Source: Nitrospira sp.
Lineage (GTDB): Bacteria; Nitrospirota; Nitrospiria; Nitrospirales; Nitrospiraceae
Assembly: GCA_024331045.1 (NCBI GenBank)
Contig: JANDJC010000003.1
Location: forward strand, 1 to 64,000
Reading direction: 5' to 3'
Length of the DNA stretch: 64,000 nt
Position numbers and translations under genes: made by a program. The notes under the pieces were generated by a model, which did not search any database, had not been told where the DNA came from, and was given only the letters and a program-made list of their open reading frames with translations. Below, in pieces: positions 7,770 through 15,642 of the stretch. The stretch's first letter is position 1. Every line of letters begins with the position of its first letter.

Positions 7770-9361
7770 CTTGCGTATTCCACAAATCGGCTTTCACGAA
7801 TCACTGTGACCTTAATCTGACCAGGATATGTCAGTTCCTGTTCGATCTTCTTGGCCAAATCACGGGAAAGTTGGAAGGATTCGGCATCCGTGACATCTTC
7901 CTGGCGGACAATCACTCGAATTTCCCTCCCTGCCTGAATGGCGTACGCCTTTTGGACGCCCTTTTGCCCCGACGCCAACGCTTCGAGCTTCTCCAGCCGC
8001 TTCACATAGGACTCGAGCGCTTCCCTCCTGGCCCCGGGACGGGCCGCAGACAGCGCCTCAGCGGCCGCCACCAAGACGCTCTCCGGACAAATTGGCTCGA
8101 CCTGCTCATGGTGCGCAGCGATGGCATTGACGACCTTGGGCGATTCCCCATATTTTTTCGCCAGCTCGGCCCCCAACATGGCATGGGGCCCTTCCTCCTC
8201 ATGGCTCACCGCCTTGCCGATGTCATGGAGCAACGCGCCCCGACGGGCTAATTTCACGTCCAGTCCCAGCTCCGATGCCATCATGCCACAGATATAGGCG
8301 GCCTCCCGCGCATGGTACAGATTGTTCTGACCGTAACTCGTTCGATACTTGAGCCGGCCCAACACCTTGATCAATTCCGGATGAACATCGGACAGCCCCA
8401 GTTCAAAGATGATTTTTTCCGCTTCCTCGTACATCAGTTTATCGATGTCGCTTTTCACTTTTTCGACAATTTCTTCAATGCGGGTCGGATGAATGCGGCC
8501 GTCCTGCATCAGGCGTTCGAGCGAGACCTTGGCGATCTCACGTCGCAACGGGTCAAACCCGGAGATAATCACGGCTTCCGGAGTTTCGTCGATGATCAGA
8601 TCGATACCGGTGGCCGCTTCGATCGCCCTGATGTTGCGGCCCTCGCGACCGATGATACGCCCCTTCATTGCGTCATTCGGAATCGCCACCACCGAGATTG
8701 TCGACTCCGACACATAATCCCGGACCACCCGCTGAATGGAATTGGTGATGATTTCTCGCGCTTCCCGCTCAGCGTTTTCACGGGCCTCCTCGATGGTGCG
8801 TTTGGCAATACCCGCCGCATCGAGTCTCGCTTGGGCCTCCATCTCGGCGAGCAACTGTCGTTTGGCTTCCTCCGCCGTCATACCGGCGACACGTTCCAGA
8901 GCCTCGCGATGATCACGTTCAGCCTTGGCACAGGCGGACTCCCTTGCCGCCAGCCCAGCTTCGCGTTTTGCCAGTTCCTGTTCTCGTTTTTGCAACTCGC
9001 TTTCCCGCTTTTCGAGCGAGGCAAGCTTGCGATCGAGAATCTCTTCCCGTTGCAGCACTCGCTTTTCTATGTCGGAGAGTTCGGCCAGTTTAGCCCTGTG
9101 CTCTTTCTCCCATTCCGCCTTCGCCTGAAAGACCAAATCCTTGGCTTCAAGCTTTGCCTCCTTCAGCACACTGTCTGCCTCTCGCTGAGCATTTTGGACG
9201 ATTTGCTTGGCCTGTTCCTCCAGATCCACCCGTCTCGCAGCCGCCATCTGACGACGAATCGCCTCGAAGATGCCGACCCCGACCACCGCACCGAGTATCC
9301 CTACCAGGATATATGCGACGATTGCCGTAGAAATACGCCTCACCCCCCTCTCATGTCCCAC
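7766..9361 (-). CDS. rny: Ribonuclease Y
   Basis: A 531-residue membrane-anchored endoribonuclease that starts mRNA decay. It has one N-terminal transmembrane helix (IVAYILVGILGAVVGVGIF, about residues 14-32), a long charged coiled coil (about 40-215), a KH RNA-binding domain (RIIGREGRNIRAIEAATG) and an HD domain with ALLHDIGKA and AHHEQ metal ligands. The longest frame starts with GTG at 9361; an in-frame GTG six codons later is an alternative. It is the first gene after the 680-bp non-coding region and is coupled to ymdB. Confidence 0.95.
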   Translation of the reverse strand: MGHERGVRRISTAIVAYILVGILGAVVGVGIFEAIRRQMAAARRVDLEEQAKQIVQNAQREADSVLKEAKLEAKDLVFQAKAEWEKEHRAKLAELSDIEKRVLQREEILDRKLASLEKRESELQKREQELAKREAGLAARESACAKAERDHREALERVAGMTAEEAKRQLLAEMEAQARLDAAGIAKRTIEEARENAEREAREIITNSIQRVVRDYVSESTISVVAIPNDAMKGRIIGREGRNIRAIEAATGIDLIIDETPEAVIISGFDPLRREIAKVSLERLMQDGRIHPTRIEEIVEKVKSDIDKLMYEEAEKIIFELGLSDVHPELIKVLGRLKYRTSYGQNNLYHAREAAYICGMMASELGLDVKLARRGALLHDIGKAVSHEEEGPHAMLGAELAKKYGESPKVVNAIAAHHEQVEPICPESVLVAAAEALSAARPGARREALESYVKRLEKLEALASGQKGVQKAYAIQAGREIRVIVRQEDVTDAESFQLSRDLAKKIEQELTYPGQIKVTVIRESRFVEYAR

Positions 9362-9594
9362 GGAGCCGAGATAGCCCAGCCCCCTTTGAGTAGTAGAGCT
9401 GTTATGATGAACCGTAACCTTACAACGATCGAACGAGGTTCGGCGGGAGAGAACGGTCGGAGAAGAACCGAACAGAGAACAGGTTAGAATGGACCAGCGT
9501 TACAACTTGCCAGACCGGCTGCAGATAATACCCCTCCACACACACGAAACTCTTGTCTTTTTGGAAGGTAGCTTCTCTTGTAACCTGTCAATTC

Positions 9595-9931
9595 CGCTGA
9601 GAGGCGGGTTTTCTCGGGGGAATATTGTCGGCCTCTCCGGCACCAGTTTGCTGGCACCGTCATGGCCGTTCCCTTGCACCAGTCGGACGCCCGTTCCATG
9701 CGTCCCCGCAATCTTTCCTTCTCGCCCTCAACCTGAATCGAATATTGGTTGAAACTCAACTTCCCAAAAGTTTCGCGGTCTTGCACACACCTGCTTGCAC
9801 TCATCTGGCTCGCTTGGGATTCCTCAAACATTATGAAATGGCTCGTAAGTCGAACCCTCTCCGCTGATTGCTTCGTCAAAATTTCCATCGACCTGTCGCA
9901 ATGTTCTCTCCCGGAACATTCGTTCCTCTGT
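9595..9931 (-). ncRNA. Candidate structured RNA of unknown class
   Basis: Read on the minus strand, three hairpins follow each other: GGACGC/GCGTCC (9705-9700 with 9690-9685, 9-nt loop); a 9-bp stem at 9659-9638 with loop CAAA; and GAGAGGC/GCCTCTC (arms 9637-9631 and 9605-9599, 25-nt loop). The 9-bp stem is complete on the minus strand only through two adjacent G-U pairs, which become A-C mismatches on the plus strand. This points to a minus-strand transcript. The 5' limit is set by the candidate promoter; the 3' limit is arbitrary. It could also be a long 5' leader of rny. Confidence 0.35.
9914..9925. promoter_or_regulatory. LexA-like palindrome GAAC-N4-GTTC
   Basis: A 12-bp palindrome GAACATTCGTTC (14 bp with flanking G and C, 9913-9926). 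It matches the GAAC-N4-GTTC operator core known for LexA of Firmicutes and Actinobacteria. It lies just at the predicted transcription start of the minus-strand promoter at 9937-9965, where a repressor would block transcription. A second inverted repeat, AATGTTC-N7-GAACATT (9900-9920), shares one arm. LexA recognition in this organism is not known to me. Confidence 0.4.
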
Positions 9932-9936
9932 TTTCC

Positions 9937-9965
9937 ACGATAACAAAGGGTTAGGGGGAAAGCAA
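9937..9965 (-). promoter_or_regulatory. Possible sigma-70 promoter reading toward rny
   Basis: On the minus strand TTGCTT (9965-9960) and TATCGT (9942-9937) are separated by exactly 17 bp. The -10 hexamer keeps the three most conserved bases (first T, second A, last T). The predicted start is near 9930. No protein gene begins nearby except a doubtful frame from 9888, so the product would be the candidate RNA or a long rny leader. Confidence 0.4.
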
Positions 9966-10041
9966 GGTGAAACTTGTTCGCATCGCAATACCGAGCAGAG
10001 AAGTGGAGGATGAAACATGAGATGGCCGCGAAACAACAAGA

Positions 10042-10338
10042 TCAGCGGAAGAGTGAGGTCGGAATCTGCTCCTCGATTGACTCCATCAAGACCTCCATGC
10101 GCCGCTCAAGGTCAGCTTCCCCCTGCCGTCGCTTCTTCTCGGATTCAAACAGTTGATGAGCCAGATTCACAGCCGTCAACACCGCCAGTTTGACCGGAGT
10201 CGCCGTCCTCATGCCAGCAGCCAGGCGCTTCATGTGGTCATCCACATAATGGGCCAACCGGCGGATATATTCGTCATCGGCCTCGCCACGAATGGCATAC
10301 CGTTGGCCGTAAATTTCGACCTCGACCGTCCTACTCAT
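10042..10338 (-). CDS. zapA: Cell division protein ZapA
   Basis: A 98-residue ZapA. This protein binds FtsZ filaments at midcell and bundles them. The N-terminal domain (VEVEIYGQRYAIRGEADDEYIRRLAHYVDDHM, about residues 5-36) is followed by the alanine/leucine helix (KLAVLTAVNLAHQLFE) and a C-terminal coiled coil that gives the tetramer. The ATG at 10338 is preceded by a strong GGAGGT and overlaps the upstream zapB-like gene by 8 bp; an upstream in-frame start (10365) lacks such a site. It is followed by the non-coding region and rny. Confidence 0.93.
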   Translation of the reverse strand: MSRTVEVEIYGQRYAIRGEADDEYIRRLAHYVDDHMKRLAAGMRTATPVKLAVLTAVNLAHQLFESEKKRRQGEADLERRMEVLMESIEEQIPTSLFR

Positions 10339-10585
10339 GGGCCACCTCCTTAGCTTCGTCCGCACATTCTAACATCTCGATTTCACTGATGACCCGCTCA
10401 ATCCGTGCCTTAATATCGAGGCGCTCTCTTTCCCACCGTTGATTCAGCTCGTCCTGGCTGGCCAGCCGCTGTCGAACGGCTTTCAGTTCCTCCTCCAGCG
10501 AGGCGTTGCGTCGCTTCAACTCCTGAATCAACTTGACCAAATCTTTGATGCGCGCTTCCAGCGCATCGAGACGATCCAATGACAT
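10331..10585 (-). CDS. Small coiled-coil protein, ZapB-like
   Basis: An 84-residue, almost fully helical, charged protein (MSLDRLDALEARIKDLVKL at the start, then heptad-like LEEELKAVRQRL and RLDIKARIERVISEIEML). Small coiled-coil proteins encoded just before zapA are usually ZapB-like partners in Z-ring assembly. The assignment comes from size, structure and position, since coiled coils carry little family signal. The ATG at 10585 fits the start of the coiled coil; an upstream frame to 10642 adds 19 unrelated residues. It overlaps zapA by 8 bp. Confidence 0.75.
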   Translation of the reverse strand: MSLDRLDALEARIKDLVKLIQELKRRNASLEEELKAVRQRLASQDELNQRWERERLDIKARIERVISEIEMLECADEAKEVAHE

Positions 10586-10649
10586 CACGGCACCAGAGTG
10601 CTCATCAGACAACAATCGACGCGCACTATAGAAATTCCCCAACCCATTG

Positions 10650-13001
10650 TCAAGAAAGGGACTTTCGGAGACCGTTCAGACGGCGATATTCCTTATAGCT
10701 GCGGAGCACCCGCTTCACGTAGTGCCTCGTTTCCTGGAAGGGAATCAATTCGACAAATTCGTCATCGCTTCGCCCTCGATACGCCACCACCCAACTTTGC
10801 ACGACGAGTGGACCGGCGTTATAGGCGGCGATGGCATGCACAAGGTTACCGTAAAACCGGGCGAGCAAGTGCTCAATGTACCTGACACCGATTCGCACAT
10901 TCGTTTCCTCATCAAAGAGATCATCCCTCGTTACAGGAGGGAATCCGTAACGTTGTGCCACTTCTTTAGCGGTAGCCGGCATGATTTGCATCAATCCAAT
11001 GGCCCCCACCCGAGACACCGCCCGCCGATCGTATTGGCTTTCTTCTCGAATAATGGCCGCAACGAGAAAGGGATCGACCCCCGCGACGTTCTGTCGAGTA
11101 ATCGTTGGAATCAGTCCCACCGGATAGGCCACCTCCCACAAGGCCTCATTGACCAGCGATCCTCCTCTTCGTTCAAGCTGTTCGCGAAACTTGGTCCGCG
11201 CAAGTCGTAAGGCGTCATGATAGGCCCCGACTCCATTGAGCCGCACAGCTACTGACGCCAACGAGTCAACGTCATTATTGGTGGCATAGAGTTCCACCAG
11301 CTGAGTAAGTTCCCTCGCCGCCTCCTGTTCAAGACCCAAGAGGTGGAGCTCAGCTGCCCGCCGATAGGCTGGGTCTTGCTCCCTGTCCCACTGACCCCTG
11401 CGAGCGTCGGTGACCAAATCGCTCCGGTCGACTGTAGGTAACGGGGTTACTGCTGTCGGCTGATCGTCACATTTCGCCCCCTCCTGGTCCACCACAGTTT
11501 TGTTGGCGGAGACGCCCAGGCGCTCCCGCGCCAGTTGGCAATAGTAGGTGTATGGGTACCGTTCACACAGCGACTCGAACAGCTCTTTCGCTTGAGGATT
11601 TCCGATCAATTCAGAAGCCCGCCCCATCCAGTAGAGCACCTGCGGCTCCCAGTCACCGTTTGGCTGTTCCACCATCGGCTGCCAAACCCTCAGAGCCGAA
11701 CGATACTGCCCCACACGATAGAGAACCCACCCTTGCCGCCAACGCGCCTCCAGTCGCTGGGATGCCGGATCCCCCATCTTGGCCACCAGTCCATACTGTG
11801 CGATAGCTTCCTCGAACTGAGCCTGATCCTCTAGCCACATCCCCACAAACAGGTTGATGAGTCCCTTCTGCTCTGCCGACAGAGAGCGTTTGGCGATGGT
11901 ACGGCTCAGCGCCAACAGTTTGTCACCAAGTCCTTGGCGGAGATACACCCTCGCCAACCACACGAGGGCGTCGTTGGATTGCGCTGTGCGCCCTTCCGCC
12001 AGTTCCTGAAAGGTCTCCCGCGCTTGCTCATACCGTTTAAGTCGCACGTGGGCGATACCCAACTTGAGTTTGGCCTCGCTGGCAAGGGCCGGGGGTGGAT
12101 TCTGAGCAAGAAACCGCTTGAGTTCCTCGATCGCTTCCGCGTGCAACGCTTGCCCGAGCAACGCCTGGGCCCTGGCATAGACATCCTCCGGTTTGGGCAC
12201 CCATGGTTCCCGCCTATCATCCCCCTGCGCCAACAATGGGGCCACCCGTTTTGCCTCTTCCGTAAAGGGAAACTTGACCCAGATTCTGATCAACGCTTCC
12301 CTGGCCTCGCCTCCTTGATTGGTCCGCGCATAACAATCCGCCAATCGAAACCAAATGCGAGCCATGGCTGGATCCTTCTCATTGACCGAAAACGCGAGGG
12401 CTTTCTTCGCCCAGGTAATCGCTTCCGGGCACCTGGAGGCTTGATACCAGGCTTCTGTCGCCCGCAACGCCGCTTGAGGGCGCAAACTACTTTCGGGCAT
12501 GGACTGGAAGACGGACTCAAACGCCAGGGCCGCTTCCTGTGCCTCCCCCGCGGCCGCCAGCGCTTCGCCGGTCCAATACCATACATAATCTTGGAGAATT
12601 GGGAACTCCTGCTGAACCGCGCGGAGATTCGTTCGTGCCTGGGCAGGGTCCCGTTGGATCAGCAGCACGCCCACCAGCAATCGGGCCCGCTTGGCCCACA
12701 GAGAGTCTGGAAATCGTTCCATCACCCACCGAAGCCGCTCAAGTTTCAACGTGAGAACCTGTTCCTTTGTCAAGGTGTTCTCCAGCCGCTCCTTGGGCCA
12801 GACAGCGGCCCTGAAACAGTCTTCGGCCGTCTCACACCACTCAGCTGATGGCTCCTCCCTATCCCCCGTTTGGGCCGAAGAACCGTCCGAGGCAAAACCA
12901 GCTATGGTTAGCAGTACCGTGGCAAAGAGTCCTATCTGTCTGCAGAGCAAACCATTGGGAAAGAGGTATCTCCAAGCAACCTCAGCGGGCCGATTCTTCA
13001 T
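10650..13001 (-). CDS. slt: Soluble lytic murein transglycosylase (Slt70-like)
   Basis: A 783-residue periplasmic enzyme that cleaves the glycan strand of peptidoglycan with formation of 1,6-anhydro-MurNAc. There is a signal peptide (IGLFATVLLTIAGFASDGSSAQ, about residues 22-43), a long array of helical TPR-like repeats forming the superhelical ring (about 60-600), and a C-terminal SLT domain with IIREESQYDRRAVS (catalytic Glu in REES), GLMQIMPATA and AIAAYNAGP. ATG at 13001 is preferred; ATG at 13010 and a distant start at 13103 are in frame. It is divergent from rlmN and 64 bp upstream of the zapB-like gene. Confidence 0.93.
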   Translation of the reverse strand: MKNRPAEVAWRYLFPNGLLCRQIGLFATVLLTIAGFASDGSSAQTGDREEPSAEWCETAEDCFRAAVWPKERLENTLTKEQVLTLKLERLRWVMERFPDSLWAKRARLLVGVLLIQRDPAQARTNLRAVQQEFPILQDYVWYWTGEALAAAGEAQEAALAFESVFQSMPESSLRPQAALRATEAWYQASRCPEAITWAKKALAFSVNEKDPAMARIWFRLADCYARTNQGGEAREALIRIWVKFPFTEEAKRVAPLLAQGDDRREPWVPKPEDVYARAQALLGQALHAEAIEELKRFLAQNPPPALASEAKLKLGIAHVRLKRYEQARETFQELAEGRTAQSNDALVWLARVYLRQGLGDKLLALSRTIAKRSLSAEQKGLINLFVGMWLEDQAQFEEAIAQYGLVAKMGDPASQRLEARWRQGWVLYRVGQYRSALRVWQPMVEQPNGDWEPQVLYWMGRASELIGNPQAKELFESLCERYPYTYYCQLARERLGVSANKTVVDQEGAKCDDQPTAVTPLPTVDRSDLVTDARRGQWDREQDPAYRRAAELHLLGLEQEAARELTQLVELYATNNDVDSLASVAVRLNGVGAYHDALRLARTKFREQLERRGGSLVNEALWEVAYPVGLIPTITRQNVAGVDPFLVAAIIREESQYDRRAVSRVGAIGLMQIMPATAKEVAQRYGFPPVTRDDLFDEETNVRIGVRYIEHLLARFYGNLVHAIAAYNAGPLVVQSWVVAYRGRSDDEFVELIPFQETRHYVKRVLRSYKEYRRLNGLRKSLS

Positions 13002-13123
13002 GGCCGGCATTATATCTAGTTCGGAGCAGAAGAGAAGCAGTTGCGGAATTGGTTTCCCCACCGCCGTCTGTGGTACGCTGTGCCGTGCCCTCGTTGCAAC
13101 CATTGATCGCTTGTCTACTACCG

Positions 13124-14218
13124 ATGCCCGAGTCGCTGATCAATCTGCTCTCGCTTGATGAACCCCAGATGGTAAAACTGGTTCGCTCGCTGGGGTGGCC
13201 AAGTTATCGGGCCGGGCAGATCCTTCGCTGGCTGTACCGGCGTCGGGTGCGTGACATCGGAAAAATGACCGACCTTTCCCTGCGCGATCGCACAACGTTG
13301 GCCGCCATTGCGACCATTCGCCGGTCCTCCTGCCACACGGTTCTTTCCTCTCAGGACGGCACGCGAAAATTGCTCCTGACGTTGGCTGATGGCATGGCGA
13401 TCGAATCAGTCCTGATCCCCAATGAAGACCGTCTTACCCTCTGTGTCTCAACTCAGGTGGGGTGCCTGTTGGACTGCACGTTCTGTTTGACCGGTACCCT
13501 GGGGCTGCGTCGCAGTTTGAAAGCCCATGAAATCATCGACCAGGTGCTGACCGCCCACGAACAATTGGAGATGGAAGAGGGAGACCGGCCAATCACGAAC
13601 CTCGTCTTCATGGGGATGGGAGAACCACTCGCCAATTACGAGGCGTTGGAGACCGCCATCATGATCTTAACCAACAAATCGTGGGGCTTGGGGTGGTCTC
13701 CCCGCCGCCTGGTCGTCTCGACGGCGGGATTGGTTTCTCGACTTGAGAAGGTGGCATCGCTGGGCGTCAATATCGCTATCTCGCTGAATGCCACCACCGA
13801 AGCGCAGCGTCAATTCCTAATGCCCGCCGCCAGCCGCATCGCTTCCCTCCAATCGCTGTTGAGGACATGCCGGCATGTTTCCGCTACTGCACGTCGGCGA
13901 TTGACGTTCGAGTACGTGTTGCTCGCCGGCGTCAATGACCGGCAAGCCGATGCCCAACGATTGATCGCACTGCTACGAGATCTGCCTTGCAAGGTAAATC
14001 TCATCCCCTTTAATGAATTTCCCGGCAGCCGTTTTCGTCGTCCGTCGGATAGCGAGGTGTCTCGATTTCAAACCTTGTTGCGGCAAGGAGGGCTCGATGC
14101 GTTCGTGCGCAAACGTAAGGGGCCTGATATCCTCAGCGCTTGTGGACAGCTGGGAAATCTGTCCGCCACCATTGCCACAGCACCGCTCACCTTGACAGTT
14201 CCAGAATCCCGTTGCTAG
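13124..14218 (+). CDS. rlmN: Dual-specificity RNA methyltransferase RlmN
   Basis: A 364-residue radical SAM enzyme that makes 2-methyladenosine at A2503 of 23S rRNA and A37 of some tRNAs. The radical SAM triad is CLLDCTFC (Cys-x3-Cys-x2-Cys), and the C-terminal catalytic cysteine lies in DILSACGQL. The substrate region FMGMGEPLANYEA is intact. The ATG at 13124 gives the normal family start MPESLINLLSLDEP; the frame is open farther upstream over the slt promoter area but that part is not RlmN-like. It is divergent from slt. Confidence 0.95.
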   Translation: MPESLINLLSLDEPQMVKLVRSLGWPSYRAGQILRWLYRRRVRDIGKMTDLSLRDRTTLAAIATIRRSSCHTVLSSQDGTRKLLLTLADGMAIESVLIPNEDRLTLCVSTQVGCLLDCTFCLTGTLGLRRSLKAHEIIDQVLTAHEQLEMEEGDRPITNLVFMGMGEPLANYEALETAIMILTNKSWGLGWSPRRLVVSTAGLVSRLEKVASLGVNIAISLNATTEAQRQFLMPAASRIASLQSLLRTCRHVSATARRRLTFEYVLLAGVNDRQADAQRLIALLRDLPCKVNLIPFNEFPGSRFRRPSDSEVSRFQTLLRQGGLDAFVRKRKGPDILSACGQLGNLSATIATAPLTLTVPESRC

Positions 14219-14241
14219 CATGCCATGGGCTTCTGTTCAGT

Positions 14242-15630
14242 ATGATCCTTCCAATCCTGCATCGTCCCCACGTCGTGAGCCTCCTGCTGGTAGGAATTTT
14301 TTTCCTCGCTCCCAGCCTCTGCCGCAGCGCCCACGGGACCGAGCCCCACGAGTACATGCTCTCAAACGGCATGAAGGTGCTCCTGGTTGAGGTCCCCAAG
14401 GCGCCTGTTGTCACCGTGCAGATTTGGTATAAAGTCGGATCTCGCAATGAACTCATGGGCCGCGCGGGCCTCTCTCATATGCTGGAACACATGATGTTCA
14501 AAGGCACAGCCAAGTACCCGAAGGGGGCATTTTCCCGCCTGATTCGAAAAAACGGCGGAGTTGATAACGCCTTCACTGGCCAGGACTTCACCGCTTATTT
14601 TGAGAACATCGCGGCCGATCGAGTGGGGCTGGCCCTGGAACTGGAAGCGGACCGTATGCAGGGGCTGGCGCTCGATTCCCAAGAGTTTCAGGCGGAACGG
14701 GACGTGGTCAAGGAGGAGCGGCGACTGCGGACCGAGGATGACCCTCAAAGCGCGCTCGTGGAGATCCTATTCGCCCAGGCCTTCATAAGTCATCCCTATC
14801 ACTGGCCGGTCATCGGCTGGTTTTCTGATCTCGACGCCATGTCACTAGAGGACCTCCAACGCCATTACGACACATTTTATTCTCCCAACAATGCCACGCT
14901 CATCGTGGTGGGCGACATCAAGGCAGAGACCTTGATCCAGACCATCAAGGCTTTCTTTGAACCAATTCCACGAGGTCCCTCTCCTCACCTCTCGATCCCG
15001 CACGAGCCTCCCCAGCGAGGCGAACGTCGCTTCGTGCTGAAACGAGAGGCACAGGTTCCTTTCGTGATGATGGGGTTTCACGTTCCCAACTACGCCAGCG
15101 AGGACGCCTACGCCTTAAGCCTCCTCGAAACTCTGCTCTCAAAGGGGAAGAGTTCGCGCCTCTATCAGAGTTTAGTGTACGACCAGAAGCTCGCCCTCTC
15201 GGTGGGAGCGGACTATAATCCGCTCCAGGCTGATCCCGGCCTCTTCTACTGCTACGCGCTGGTGAAGCCAGGCACGAAGCCCGATGCCGCCGAAGAGGCG
15301 TTGCACCGCGAAATCGTGAGACTGCAGCAGGAACTCCCCACCGACCTCGAATTGCAACGGGCCAAAAATCAACTAGAGGCTGCTCACATCTTTGAGCAAG
15401 ACTCCAACTTCCGTCGCGCCATGTTACTTGGAGAAGCCGAGACCGTCGGCGCCGGCTGGCGATGGGGGCAGCACTTCTTGGATCGAATCCGGGCCGTCAC
15501 GCCGCAAGACATTCAGCGCGTGGCGAAACGCTACCTTACCGTCGATAACCGGACGGTTGGTCTTCTCATCCCGACGCCTCCTCTCGAACAGTCCTCCTCA
15601 TCCGCCGTCCTGACACCACGTCGCTCATAA
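14242..15630 (+). CDS. M16 zinc peptidase, catalytic subunit, exported
   Basis: A 462-residue pitrilysin/processing-peptidase family protein. The inverted zinc motif is complete: H79-M-L-E82-H83, with the third ligand E159 in ERDVVKEER, 76 residues later as in family M16. A signal peptide (VVSLLLVGIFFLAPSLCRSAHG) puts it in the periplasm. ATG at 14242 is chosen because the hydrophobic signal follows at once; the upstream frame lies inside rlmN. The next gene encodes a homologue without the zinc motif, as in known active/inactive M16B heterodimers. The substrate is unknown. Confidence 0.93.
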   Translation: MILPILHRPHVVSLLLVGIFFLAPSLCRSAHGTEPHEYMLSNGMKVLLVEVPKAPVVTVQIWYKVGSRNELMGRAGLSHMLEHMMFKGTAKYPKGAFSRLIRKNGGVDNAFTGQDFTAYFENIAADRVGLALELEADRMQGLALDSQEFQAERDVVKEERRLRTEDDPQSALVEILFAQAFISHPYHWPVIGWFSDLDAMSLEDLQRHYDTFYSPNNATLIVVGDIKAETLIQTIKAFFEPIPRGPSPHLSIPHEPPQRGERRFVLKREAQVPFVMMGFHVPNYASEDAYALSLLETLLSKGKSSRLYQSLVYDQKLALSVGADYNPLQADPGLFYCYALVKPGTKPDAAEEALHREIVRLQQELPTDLELQRAKNQLEAAHIFEQDSNFRRAMLLGEAETVGAGWRWGQHFLDRIRAVTPQDIQRVAKRYLTVDNRTVGLLIPTPPLEQSSSSAVLTPRRS

Positions 15631-15642
15631 AGAATCAGTGGT

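Larger units (their letters stand above)
9362..10041. other. 680-bp intergenic region between zapA and rny
   Basis: No convincing protein gene lies here. A 134-codon open frame (9484-9888, minus) has no recognisable domain and an odd composition. The region holds a promoter-like sequence, a LexA-like palindrome and several stable inverted repeats, all best read on the minus strand; they are listed separately. In many bacteria zapA is next to the 6S RNA gene (ssrS), so an RNA gene is plausible, but I could not fit the 6S consensus to it. Confidence 0.6.

Noticed and set aside
8312-9487. A 391-codon open frame on the plus strand opposite rny
   Set aside because: It is antisense to a well-conserved gene, and its protein is rich in F, L, R, D as expected for a shadow of coiled-coil coding sequence.
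9484-9888. A 134-codon minus-strand open frame starting 42 bp after the candidate promoter
   Set aside because: No domain, no clear ribosome site and an unusual composition; the same stretch holds hairpins that fit an RNA better. It is kept only as an alternative.
9362-10041. Assignment of the zapA-rny gap as 6S RNA (ssrS) by synteny
   Set aside because: I could not fit a single long hairpin with the central bubble and known conserved pieces; the name would be a guess.
11934-12848. A 304-codon plus-strand open frame opposite slt
   Set aside because: Antisense shadow of the helical repeat region of the transglycosylase.
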